From NCBI RefSeq assembly GCF_042647465.1, contig NZ_JBHRVN010000004.1: a stretch of 64,000 bases of DNA. The stretch is one strand, 5' to 3'. Of the stretch, positions 25,297 to 33,407 are shown in pieces. This DNA is from Wagnerdoeblera intermedia. Lineage in GTDB: Bacteria > Pseudomonadota > Alphaproteobacteria > Rhodobacterales > Rhodobacteraceae. Under the pieces are notes generated by a model that saw nothing but the letters and a program-made list of their open reading frames with translations, searched no databases and was not told the origin of the DNA. The translations under genes were made by a program, and so were the position numbers. Every line of letters starts with the position of its first letter. Within the stretch, counting starts at the first letter, position 1.

Positions 25297-25312
25297 CCCC
25301 CCCCGCCACCAT
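25297..25312 (+). repeat. attR core (16-bp direct repeat)
   Basis: CCCCCCCCGCCACCAT, identical to the tRNA-Met end at 16605-16620. It is preceded by GGTGG, so it forms part of a small palindrome. Confidence 0.88.
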
Positions 25313-25330
25313 CTTCCTCAGATAAACAAC

Positions 25331-25366
25331 GCCCGCCCGATCCGATGGAGCGGGCTTTTTCCTTTT
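25331..25366 (+). terminator. Terminator, probably the original tRNA-Met terminator
   Basis: GCCCGC and GCGGGC form a stem with a 13-base loop, followed by TTTTTCCTTTTT. It lies 19 bp beyond attR, so before insertion it would have stood about 20 bp after tRNA-Met copy 2. Confidence 0.8.
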
Positions 25367-25399
25367 TAGCCTGAGGGTCAGGACTTCGGTAACGGGACC

Positions 25400-25675
25400 G
25401 TCTTCGTCAAGCAGTTTTTGGCAAACGGGATTGTCCGCTGTTTGCGGGCTCATAGCAGTTTGTCTTCAGTCACCGAGCTGCTTCGTTGCCGCCTTCATTT
25501 GAGAACCCTGGGGTGCATGCTTCGGTCCGTGGTCGGCGCTGCGGCCGCCAACATGATGCTGGTTCAATGCAATTCCGATATGCCCATCTCATAGGCGTGC
25601 TCAATTGGGGTCGGCAACAGTCCTGACCACGGCATTATCGGAACCGCGTCCCTCAGGGACCTCGAAGGCCTGCGA
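25400..25675 (-). ncRNA. Candidate bridge/seek RNA region of the IS
   Basis: A 276-bp noncoding stretch between the transposase stop and the IS end. IS110-family elements encode a structured RNA that guides target choice; in the IS1111 subgroup it lies downstream of the transposase, as here. No RNA fold was computed, so only the position and length support the call. Confidence 0.4.
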
Positions 25676-26728
25676 TCAAGCAGGCATAGGATATGACTTC
25701 AGGCCGGAGGTCACAAAACTCTCAAACCTGAAGTCGGTATCATCTATCCACATGCGATGGAGGATGACGCCAATCCGTCGGGCGAGGGCGACCATGGCGC
25801 GCTTAGCCCCTCTTCGTCTGGCGATCTGGGCCGCCCATGTCCTAAGCCATGTTGATCTCCCGCGATGCATCATGACGGTTGCGGCCTGACACAAGGCGCG
25901 GCGCAGCGTGACATCCCCCGCCTTCGTGATCCCGCCAGAGACATCACGTTCCCCAGACTGGTTTCGCGACGGCGTGAGGCCAACCCACGGCCCGACCTTT
26001 TTCGAAGAGGTGAACCTAGCGGGATCATCGATAGCAGAACGGAAAGTCAGAGCAACAACTGACCCGATACCGGGCATGGACATCAGCCTGCGGCACACTG
26101 GATCTTCTTGTGCCAGCTGGCGCACGCAACGTTCTATTCCTACCAGTTCCTGTCGCAAGCTTGCGCGCGCCCGGAGCATTGGTTCTGTTGCAGCTTCGAG
26201 CATGGCGTTGCCGTTGGTCAGTTCTCGGATGCGAAGGTCGAACCTGCCACGGGATATGGCGCCGACCTTCAGGCCGAAGTTTCGCAGCAATCCTCGTAGA
26301 GACAATTCCAAAGCCATCATGCCCTGCTGAATGGCTTTGCGGGCGCCGAGCACGGCGCGCACTTCTTGTGCCGTGATGGACTTGCAATGCACCGGTCGGA
26401 ACCACCCCAGATGAAGCAGACGCGCAATGCCTTCAGCATCACGGCGGTCGGTCTTGATCGGCATGGCCCTCAAGGCCCCCTTTACCTGTCGGGTTTCCAT
26501 GAGCACCACATCCAGACCCGCACTGGTCAGGCCACGGTAAAGCCATTGTGACAACGGCCCGGCCTCTAAGCCGATGGCGGCAATCGCGCCATCTAACTGC
26601 CGGAGCCAACTTACGAGCATCTCGGGTTCGCTACGCGCTTCAGCCTCGCGCACAATCTGGCCATGCTCGCTAATGACACAGATGGCAGTCTTCGCCAGAG
26701 ATACGTCCAGTCCGATAAATAACCTCAT
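25676..26728 (-). CDS. IS110-family transposase (DEDD/serine recombinase)
   Basis: The 350-residue protein has the RuvC-like N-terminal domain with the acidic residues of the DEDD set in IGLDVSLAKT, IGLEAGPLSQWL and KTDRRDAEGIARLL. A coiled-coil follows, then the C-terminal Transposase_20 domain (MSMPGIGSVVALTFRSAI) with the serine-containing GLTPSRNQSGERD. All key parts are present, so it is probably active. GGAGGG precedes the ATG by about seven bases. Confidence 0.93.
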   Translation of the reverse strand: MRLFIGLDVSLAKTAICVISEHGQIVREAEARSEPEMLVSWLRQLDGAIAAIGLEAGPLSQWLYRGLTSAGLDVVLMETRQVKGALRAMPIKTDRRDAEGIARLLHLGWFRPVHCKSITAQEVRAVLGARKAIQQGMMALELSLRGLLRNFGLKVGAISRGRFDLRIRELTNGNAMLEAATEPMLRARASLRQELVGIERCVRQLAQEDPVCRRLMSMPGIGSVVALTFRSAIDDPARFTSSKKVGPWVGLTPSRNQSGERDVSGGITKAGDVTLRRALCQAATVMMHRGRSTWLRTWAAQIARRRGAKRAMVALARRIGVILHRMWIDDTDFRFESFVTSGLKSYPMPA

Positions 26729-27043
26729 TCCTTAGCCCTCCACTCGGATCCGATACGGGAATGACGTCGGTTTATCCTCGATCGTACAGCGCCAACGGGG
26801 AGTATCGACGCAGGTCCCGTTACAGCATCTCATAACCAAAACATGACCGTTGCCGCGAGGATTATGGTGTGATTTTCTGCGGAGAACTGACCCTGCCTCA
26901 TCTAACCCGATAAACACAGTTGCTAATACCCCCCCCCCGCGCCTCCCCCCCTTCGGGGCTTTGGCTTGTTCAAAATACTCCCGCCGGAGGCCGCGGCGCG
27001 CAGTGCCGCCCCTGAAAGACACCCAGGTCGTGACCACGCCGAA

Positions 27044-27072
27044 AGAAAAACCCCGCCGCAGCGGGGGTTTCT
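27044..27072 (-). terminator. Terminator after rsmA
   Basis: CCCCGC-CGCA-GCGGGG stem with A-rich and T-rich flanks, two bases beyond the rsmA stop. It could work in both directions. The remaining part of 26729-27043 holds the IS end, a ten-C run at 26929-26938 and another C-rich hairpin, and no gene. Confidence 0.88.
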
Positions 27073-27073
27073 T

Positions 27074-27913
27074 TTACTTTGCCATCTCACGGGCGAGGGC
27101 ACAAAAGCCCTCAAGCGGGATTTCTTCGGCGCGTCTGGTCGGCTCTATCCCGGCCGCGCGCAGCCGGTCTTCAATATCCGGCCCAAGGCTCTTCAGCGCA
27201 GAGCGCAGCATCTTGCGGCGCTGGTTAAAGGCCACAGCCGTCACCCGTTCCAGAACTTTCGGATCGGCCGGGAAGCGCGGCTCGGGCAGGGCGGTCAGAT
27301 GGACCACAGCCGAATGCACCTTGGGGGGCGGCGAAAAGGCCTCCGGCGGCAGCGACAGCACGATGCGGGCATCGGTGCGCCACTGTGCCAGAATCGCCAG
27401 CCGCCCGTAGTGGTTCGAGCCGGGCTTTGCGACAATCCGCTCGGCGACCTCGCGCTGGAACATCAGCGTCAGGCTCTGCCAGAAGGCAGGCCAGACCTTC
27501 GGTGTCAGCCAGCGCACCAGAAGCTCAGTGCCGACGTTATAAGGCAGGTTGGCGCAGATCCGCACCGGTGCCTCAAGATGCTCCAGTACATTGACCTCAA
27601 GCGCATCGCCAAGGATGAACTCCAGCCGGCCCGGGTAATGCGCAGCGATCTCTTCCAGCGCCGGGATACAGCGCGGGTCTTTCTCCACGGCCAGCACTTT
27701 GCGCGCGCCTTCAGCCAGCAGACCGCGGGTCAGACCACCGGGGCCGGGGCCCACCTCCAGCACGTCGCAGCCGGTCAGATCGCCGGCCGCGCGGGCGATT
27801 TTTGACGTCAGGTTCAGATCGAGCAGGAAGTTCTGCCCCAGTTGTTTCTTCGCCACCAACTCATGCGTGGCAATCACCTCGCGCAGCGGGGGCAGGCCAT
27901 CGAGAGCCGCCAT
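27074..27913 (-). CDS. rsmA: 16S rRNA (A1518/A1519-N6,N6) dimethyltransferase
   Basis: The 279-residue protein has the KsgA/RsmA features: KKQLGQNFLLDLNLTSKIA at the start, SAM site CDVLEVGPGPGGLTRGLL (about residues 49-66), the catalytic NLPYN motif, and the C-terminal FNQRRKMLRSALKSL. It dimethylates two adjacent adenines at the 3' end of 16S rRNA during 30S maturation. It is the last gene of the lptF-lptG-lptD-surA-pdxA-rsmA block, an order also common in enterobacteria (surA-pdxA-rsmA). Confidence 0.95.
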   Translation of the reverse strand: MAALDGLPPLREVIATHELVAKKQLGQNFLLDLNLTSKIARAAGDLTGCDVLEVGPGPGGLTRGLLAEGARKVLAVEKDPRCIPALEEIAAHYPGRLEFILGDALEVNVLEHLEAPVRICANLPYNVGTELLVRWLTPKVWPAFWQSLTLMFQREVAERIVAKPGSNHYGRLAILAQWRTDARIVLSLPPEAFSPPPKVHSAVVHLTALPEPRFPADPKVLERVTAVAFNQRRKMLRSALKSLGPDIEDRLRAAGIEPTRRAEEIPLEGFCALAREMAK

Positions 27914-27927
27914 CGGATATCCTTTCC

Positions 27928-28911
27928 TCAGCCCCGCCGGGCGGCACCGGCCATCTTCCAGGCCATGCGCAGCGCCGCGATCAGGGAGCCTGGTTCTGCA
28001 ATGCCTTTACCGGCAATGTCAAACGCCGTCCCATGGTCCGGTGAGGTGCGGATGAAGGGAAGGCCCAGCGTCACATTGACGCCCTCATCAAAGGCCAGGG
28101 TCTTGATGGGGATCAGCGCCTGATCGTGATAGGCGCAGACCGCCACATCATAACCCGCCCGCGCGCGGGCATGAAACATCGTATCCGCAGGCAGCGGGCC
28201 CTTGAGCTCCAGCCCCTCCGCCCGAAGCCGCGCAATCAGGGCGTTCATCCAGGACAGCTCCTCCCTGCCCATGGCGCCACCTTCCCCCGCATGGGGGTTC
28301 AGTCCGGCCACCGCAATCCGCGGCGAGGCAATGCCGAAATCACGGATCATCGCCGCATGGGTGATGCGGATCGTTGTCTCCAGCAGCTCCGGCGTCAGCG
28401 CCTGCGGCACCTCAGAGAGCGCGATATGGATCGTGGCGGGCACCACCTTCAAAGTATCAGAGGCCAGGCACATCACCACATCGGCATCGCCGCCAAGGGC
28501 TGCCAGAAATTCGGTATGGCCGGGATAGGCAAAACCCGCACCGTCTTTCAGTGCCTTTTTGTGGATCGGTAAGGTGCAGACCGCAGAGGCGGCGCCGCTT
28601 TCGGCCAGCCGCACCGCCCGCTCGATTACCGAAATCACGCCCGCAGCATTGCGCGGATCGGGCTGTCCGGCGACCGCATCGCCCAGAAATTCATGGGGCA
28701 GCACCGGCAGAGTATGGGGCGGCACATCATGCGCCTCTGCCATGCTGTCGAGCGCCTGCCAGCGGGTGCCGGGCGGCAGATGGCGCGGATCGCCGATCCA
28801 GGCGAAAGGCAGTTCCGCCCCCAGAAGCGCGCGGGCGCGGATGGCAAGTTCGGTGCCGATGCCTGCGGGTTCACCGCAGGTCAGCGCGATCGGGGCAAGG
28901 GGGGCAGCCAT
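27928..28911 (-). CDS. pdxA: 4-hydroxythreonine-4-phosphate dehydrogenase
   Basis: The 327-residue protein has the PdxA pattern: LTCGEPAGIGTELAIRA at the N-terminus, the metal-binding histidine in AYPGHTEFLAAL, and the C-terminal HDQALIPIKTLAFDEGVNVTLGLPFIRTSPDHGTAFDIAG. It oxidises 4-phosphohydroxy-L-threonine in pyridoxal phosphate synthesis. It starts three bases after the surA stop and ends 14 bases before rsmA. Confidence 0.95.
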   Translation of the reverse strand: MAAPLAPIALTCGEPAGIGTELAIRARALLGAELPFAWIGDPRHLPPGTRWQALDSMAEAHDVPPHTLPVLPHEFLGDAVAGQPDPRNAAGVISVIERAVRLAESGAASAVCTLPIHKKALKDGAGFAYPGHTEFLAALGGDADVVMCLASDTLKVVPATIHIALSEVPQALTPELLETTIRITHAAMIRDFGIASPRIAVAGLNPHAGEGGAMGREELSWMNALIARLRAEGLELKGPLPADTMFHARARAGYDVAVCAYHDQALIPIKTLAFDEGVNVTLGLPFIRTSPDHGTAFDIAGKGIAEPGSLIAALRMAWKMAGAARRG

Positions 28912-28914
28912 GGC

Positions 28915-30111
28915 TCAGGGACGACGGATATGCGCGTTGGAGCGCAGTTCCTGCAGATAAAGATCGGCCTGGCCACCAATACGGCGCTCTGCCAGACGGG
29001 TGCGCACGGTGTTGCGATCAGGCTCGCCTGCGCTTTTCACCCGGCTCGAGCAATGCATCAGCACGACCTGAATATTGCCCTGCTTATAAAAGCTCATCTC
29101 ATTTTCATCGAGACCGGCAAGGCGGCCCGCCACATCGCGCGGCAGCGCGGATTTCGCCACCGTCTGACGGGTCAGCTCACCGCCGAAAGCGTTGAGATCG
29201 GTGCAGGTCATCACGCGCGCCTGCAGACTGGCCAGCGTGGCCTCAGTTGCCGGAGTTCCGGCACCGGGCAGGCGAAGAATGGCGTAATCCACGCCGGTCG
29301 CCGCCGGGGTCACGCTGTCTTTCTGCTCAATATTGCGCAGCAGATAAATCCCATAGCGCCCGTCCGAGAGACGCACCGGCGGCGAGACCTGTCCCGGCTG
29401 CAGCCCGTTCAGCGCGCCGAGCACCTGCTGCGGCATGGTGCCGACATCGCGCCAGTCGGTGCGCCCGCCGTCCTGAGCGGTCTCACCCAGTGACTGGCTG
29501 CGTGCGGCGGCGGCGAAAGCGGCTTCGCCCTTCAACCCGGCGGAAAGTTCCTGCGCTTTGACGCGTTTGTCGGCGGGTAGGATGATTTCGGACAAAAGCA
29601 CCCGCGTGGTGCCGCGCAGCGCCAGCGTCGAGAGCGCCAGATCGACATCGGATTCATAGATCGAGGCCATGGCCGAGGGGCCGAATTTTGCGCCGACAAC
29701 TTCACGCCAGGCCATGCCGGCATGCACAAAGTCGCGGAAGGTTTCGCGGGCCACTCCGTTCGCCCCCAGAATGGCGACGAACTGCTCAACCGGAAGCTCA
29801 AAACGGGCGGCAAATTCCGCCATGCCCTCATCGATCTGCTTTGCCGGAATGCGCAGCTTCATGCGGTCCGCTGCGATCAGACGCAGGCGGTCTTCAATCA
29901 GCGATTTCTCCGCCTCCTGGGCCGGATCGCCGGGGGCGTTCAGCAGACGCATGAAGCGCATGCGCTGATCAAATTCGTAATAGGTAATAACCTTATCATC
30001 GACCAGCAGGCGGGGGGCAAAGGGCGAGGACTGCGCAGCAGCCGGTTGCAGCGGTGCGCTGACAAGGGCCAGGGCCAAAAGGGCGGTCGCTGCGGTGAAG
30101 GTCTGGCGCAT
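28915..30111 (-). CDS. surA: Periplasmic peptidyl-prolyl isomerase / chaperone SurA
   Basis: The protein of about 398 residues has a signal peptide (TAATALLALALVSAPLQPAAAQ) and a SurA N-terminal chaperone domain (VDDKVITYYEFDQRMRFM), followed by one recognisable parvulin-like domain (SQSLGETAQDGGRTDWRDVGTMPQQVLGALNGLQPGQVSPPVRLSDGRYGIYLL). SurA escorts outer-membrane proteins, including LptD, which is encoded just upstream. I place the start at ATG 30111 because the signal peptide begins there; an upstream start at 30156 would add 15 polar residues. Confidence 0.88.
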   Translation of the reverse strand: MRQTFTAATALLALALVSAPLQPAAAQSSPFAPRLLVDDKVITYYEFDQRMRFMRLLNAPGDPAQEAEKSLIEDRLRLIAADRMKLRIPAKQIDEGMAEFAARFELPVEQFVAILGANGVARETFRDFVHAGMAWREVVGAKFGPSAMASIYESDVDLALSTLALRGTTRVLLSEIILPADKRVKAQELSAGLKGEAAFAAAARSQSLGETAQDGGRTDWRDVGTMPQQVLGALNGLQPGQVSPPVRLSDGRYGIYLLRNIEQKDSVTPAATGVDYAILRLPGAGTPATEATLASLQARVMTCTDLNAFGGELTRQTVAKSALPRDVAGRLAGLDENEMSFYKQGNIQVVLMHCSSRVKSAGEPDRNTVRTRLAERRIGGQADLYLQELRSNAHIRRP

Positions 30112-30177
30112 CAGGATCTGTCCCGTTCCGTCTGTTCTGTCACTTATGTGCGTCATACGCGCTGCAAATACCAGCCC

Positions 30178-32310
30178 CTAGAAGCTGCAGCTGCGCGCAG
30201 CCGCCGATCCCGAGGGCCGTCCGCCAAAGCCCAGAAGATCCATCGAGAGGCTGAAGTTCGTCGAAGGGCGGATCGCGGCGGTGCCCGAGAATTTCCGGGT
30301 CAGCGCCATCTGAACTTTCAGGCATTCATTCAGATATTCAAGGCCCAGACCCGCGCGGGTCGGCTCATTGACGCCAAAGTCATAGCGGCCTGACGCCATG
30401 GCAGTCCAGTTTGAGGCCAGCTTGACGCGGCCATCAACCGACCACTCAGAGGTGTCGACAGGGCGGTTCTCAGACGGATCGGCATCCGCCCAGATCCAGG
30501 CAGCATCGAGGCCATAGCGCTCACGGCTGATCCCCATGCGCAGTTCTCCGCGCGAGAGATCAAAGCTGTCGTCAAAGGTCGCGCGGCCCTGAAAGCGCAT
30601 GCCGCCCGCGGTCTGCAGATGGAGCGCACTGACCCAGCTCGACCGCCTGCCGTTCAACCCGCTGACGGGCGAGAACTGATTGTAATCGCTGAAGCGGAAC
30701 ACCCGGCCTGCGCTGGCGATCAGGCTGGTGCCGCCGGGGTAAATCCGGGTCCAGGAGAGGCCGGCATTGATGCGCCGTCCGCCCTCGCGGCGGTCATAGC
30801 CCGGAAAGCGGCTGAAGCCGAACAGATTGCCCTCATCAAATTCGACCAGGCCACTGTCGGAATTGGGAATTTGATCGGCATTGTTCTGCCGCGACCAGAC
30901 AAATTCCACCACCGGCTCGATCACATCCGAGATGCCGGTCGCGCCCATTCGGGCCCAGGGCCAGCGCAGTTCCGTGCGCAGCATCGGCGTCGAGGTATAG
31001 ACGCGGCTGTTGTAGCGGCTGTCCTGTCCGATGCGGTTCAGGTCGACTGCGGTGCCAATCTCTGCCGCCGCGAGAATGCCGCGCCCGAGCAGCCAGTCGC
31101 GCCGCCAGAGCGCCGTAAACCGCGCCTGGGACATATCGAGGCCGAAGATATCTTCGTCGGAACTGCGGCGGTGGCCATGGATATTGATACCGAATGTCAG
31201 CCTGCCACCAATGCCCGGCGCATCAAAGCGGCGCATCCACTCAAGATCCGCGATCAGCTGGGGCAGGCGGGAATTGCTTTCGCCGTCGCGGATCGAATGG
31301 CTGTGGCGCAGCCGCGCTTCGATCAGCTCATCCCGGCGGATCCGATTGACCTGCACCAGCGAATCGAGGCGGTCATCCTCAGAGAGGTCATAGTCACGCA
31401 GATAGGCGTCATCGGTGACCATACGACTGGTGAAATAAAGGCCAAAGCCGCGCGGCAGCGCGAAACTGCCGGTCACACCCAGCCAGCCGCGGCCCTGAGA
31501 CATCGACTGGTCCCGGCTCAGCGCACCGCTGATTTCGATGTTTCCGGTGTTGAACGCCTGCCGGTAGCGCAGGCCCATCGACTGGACGTCTTTCGTGGCC
31601 AGAAGCGGCAGCAGCGTCAGATCCCGTGAGGGGCCGAGCGGGATGAAGTAGGGCACCTCAAGGCCGAACCCGAGCCGCGAGGTTGAGATCAGCCGGGGCG
31701 CCAGCACGCCGCGGGCGCGGTCGAGCGTGGGGTCCGGCATGCGGAAGTGCGGCAGCCAGGCCACCGGCACGCCGAACATGCGCAGCTGGGCATTGTCGAA
31801 ATAGATCTGCCGCTCAAGCTCGTCGTGAATGATCCGCTGGGCGCGGATTTCCCAAAGCGGCGTCGGATCATCGGCGCAGATCTGACAGGAGGAGGCAACG
31901 GCGCGGCTGAGAACCGTGTGGCGGCCTTCCACGCGCTGCATTTCACTGGCGGCCAGCTGCAGCTGACGGTCCATCACCACGCGGGCCGATTGCAAAAGGC
32001 CGTTGCGCAGATCGGCTGAAAGCTCAGCCGCGTTGGCCAGAACCACGGTGCCGCCCGGCTCGGTCAGAGTGATCGGCCCCTGGATTTCAAGACCGCCGGT
32101 GGCGCGGTCGTAGCGCACCTCTGAGGCCCGCAGCACGGCGCCCTCATGGATCACCTCAACGCCGCCGCGCGCCACAAGCTGGCTGGTGCCGTTCAGGCTG
32201 ACCTGGTCGGCGACAAGCGTTGCAGGCGCGCTGTCCTGAGCCACGGCGGCAAAGGCGGTCGCTGCAACCAGCGCGCTCGAAAGGATAAGTCTGCGCAAAG
32301 CCGGCCGCAT
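30178..32310 (-). CDS. lptD: LPS-assembly outer-membrane protein LptD
   Basis: The 710-residue protein has a signal peptide (LILSSALVAATAFAAVAQ), an OstA-like beta-jellyroll N-terminal domain (residues about 30-130) and a large beta-barrel. The segment CQICADDPTPLWEIRAQRIIHDE is characteristic of LptD. It inserts lipopolysaccharide into the outer leaflet. Its ATG overlaps the lptG stop by one base (TGATG), and SurA follows, so assembly factor and chaperone are co-expressed. Confidence 0.92.
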   Translation of the reverse strand: MRPALRRLILSSALVAATAFAAVAQDSAPATLVADQVSLNGTSQLVARGGVEVIHEGAVLRASEVRYDRATGGLEIQGPITLTEPGGTVVLANAAELSADLRNGLLQSARVVMDRQLQLAASEMQRVEGRHTVLSRAVASSCQICADDPTPLWEIRAQRIIHDELERQIYFDNAQLRMFGVPVAWLPHFRMPDPTLDRARGVLAPRLISTSRLGFGLEVPYFIPLGPSRDLTLLPLLATKDVQSMGLRYRQAFNTGNIEISGALSRDQSMSQGRGWLGVTGSFALPRGFGLYFTSRMVTDDAYLRDYDLSEDDRLDSLVQVNRIRRDELIEARLRHSHSIRDGESNSRLPQLIADLEWMRRFDAPGIGGRLTFGINIHGHRRSSDEDIFGLDMSQARFTALWRRDWLLGRGILAAAEIGTAVDLNRIGQDSRYNSRVYTSTPMLRTELRWPWARMGATGISDVIEPVVEFVWSRQNNADQIPNSDSGLVEFDEGNLFGFSRFPGYDRREGGRRINAGLSWTRIYPGGTSLIASAGRVFRFSDYNQFSPVSGLNGRRSSWVSALHLQTAGGMRFQGRATFDDSFDLSRGELRMGISRERYGLDAAWIWADADPSENRPVDTSEWSVDGRVKLASNWTAMASGRYDFGVNEPTRAGLGLEYLNECLKVQMALTRKFSGTAAIRPSTNFSLSMDLLGFGGRPSGSAAARSCSF

Positions 32311-33407
32311 CAGCCATCCTCCAGGTGCAACAGTAAACCAAGTGCTGCGAGAACAGCCACAGTGGGCGGTGCCCAGGCGGCAAGATCAACGGGGATCTGG
32401 CCATTCTCACCCAAAACCTGCGCGAAGTTGCGCAAAAAGAACAGTGCAAAGCCCGCCAGAACCGCCAGCAGGACCCGCACCCCGGTGCGCCCGCCCCGGG
32501 TGTGGTGCATGGTAAAGCCCGCAGCAATCAGGACCATGGCCGCAAGCGTCAGGGGCAAAGCCAGTTCGCGCTGCAGCCAGACCTGATGCTTGCGCGCCGA
32601 AAATCCGGCCCGCTCCAGGCCCTCGATGAAACCGGGCAGGTCCCAGATGGCAATCGCATCTGGGGTGCTGAAGCTCTCGCGGATTTTGGCCGCGTCCAGG
32701 TCGGTGGCAAGCTCTGCCTCAGCGCGAATGCGGGCGTTTTTTTCAGGATTGGCCTCGCTGAAATGCCATTCTTTCAGATCGCGCAGCAGCCAGGAGCCGC
32801 GGCGCAGTTCTGCCTCACGGGCTTCAATGCGGCTGACGGGCAGCCCCTCGATATCGAAGGCCAGGAAAGAAACGCCGTAAAGATGCGTGCCGTCATGGTT
32901 GGCGCGGTCGGCGCGGATCACGATCTGACCCTCCGCATTGCCCTGGCGCAGCCAGAGCCCTTCGCGGCTTACCGAAAGCACCGAAGGATTGCCGCCCGAG
33001 AGCCGGGTGATCAGCTCATCTGCCACCCGCGCCGTGGAGGCCACCATCGGGTTAAAAAGGGTGACGCAGATCACCCCCAGCACCAGAGCCCCGAAAACCG
33101 GTGCCGCCACAGCCCGAAGGGCAGAGCGGCCTGCGGCACGGATGACCACCAGTTCAGAACTGCGTGCAAGGCTCAGAAACATCGAGATCGCGCCAAAGAG
33201 CGCCACCAGCGGCAGAATGCGGTAAAGCCCGCCCGACAGATTCAGCGCTGCGACCTCTGCCGCAGACCAGATGCCCGCAGCTTCCGTATCGGCGAGCTTG
33301 CGGATCTGCTCAACCATATCGATCAGCAGCAGGATGCCCGCAAAGACCGCGGTCACCAGCAAAAAGGACAGGAAAAACCGCCGAAGCAGATAAAGGCTCA
33401 GCGTCAT
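32310..33407 (-). CDS. lptG: LPS export ABC transporter permease LptG
   Basis: The protein of about 365 residues has the LptF/G layout: N-terminal helices (MTLSLYLLRRFFLSFLLVTAVF), a periplasmic beta-jellyroll in the middle and C-terminal helices. With LptF and the ATPase LptB it extracts LPS from the inner membrane. ATG 33407, with GGAGGG upstream, gives the standard start; an upstream frame to 33446 lies within lptF. Start and lptF stop overlap (ATGA). Confidence 0.9.
   Translation of the reverse strand: MTLSLYLLRRFFLSFLLVTAVFAGILLLIDMVEQIRKLADTEAAGIWSAAEVAALNLSGGLYRILPLVALFGAISMFLSLARSSELVVIRAAGRSALRAVAAPVFGALVLGVICVTLFNPMVASTARVADELITRLSGGNPSVLSVSREGLWLRQGNAEGQIVIRADRANHDGTHLYGVSFLAFDIEGLPVSRIEAREAELRRGSWLLRDLKEWHFSEANPEKNARIRAEAELATDLDAAKIRESFSTPDAIAIWDLPGFIEGLERAGFSARKHQVWLQRELALPLTLAAMVLIAAGFTMHHTRGGRTGVRVLLAVLAGFALFFLRNFAQVLGENGQIPVDLAAWAPPTVAVLAALGLLLHLEDG

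Larger units (their letters stand above)
16605..25312 (-). mobile_element. Integrative element, satellite-like, at tRNA-Met
   Basis: About 8.7 kb bounded by a 16-bp direct repeat derived from the tRNA-Met 3' end. The integrase gene lies next to the right end and faces inward. The left-facing gene chain is integrase, small ORF, AlpA-like, winged-helix, PC4-like, unknown, toprim primase-like, DUF3987, zinc-ribbon-like, DUF2786/HTH. A divergent CI/Cro-like control region and two small leftward genes lie at the left end. Several intergenic arrays (iteron-like, TGTAGC) are present. There are no structural, lysis, portal, relaxase or recognisable defence genes. The content resembles the replication-regulation core of P4-type satellites, without capsid-hijacking genes that I can recognise. 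Confidence 0.85.
25388..26823 (-). mobile_element. IS110-family insertion sequence, IS1111-like subgroup
   Basis: An intact IS110-type transposase flanked by subterminal inverted repeats GTAACGGGACC (25389-25399) and GGTCCCGTTAC (26813-26823), 11 bp, perfect. Subterminal inverted repeats mark the IS1111 subgroup, as does the long noncoding stretch downstream of the transposase (25400-25675). True ends probably lie a few bases outside the repeats; no target duplication is expected. It sits about 75 bp right of the island attR. Confidence 0.8.

Noticed and set aside
16605..25312. Complete prophage
   Set aside because: No capsid, portal, terminase, tail or lysis gene is present.
26929..26951. 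C-homopolymers as a phase-variable promoter
   Set aside because: They lie between the IS end and the rsmA terminator, with no gene start nearby to control.
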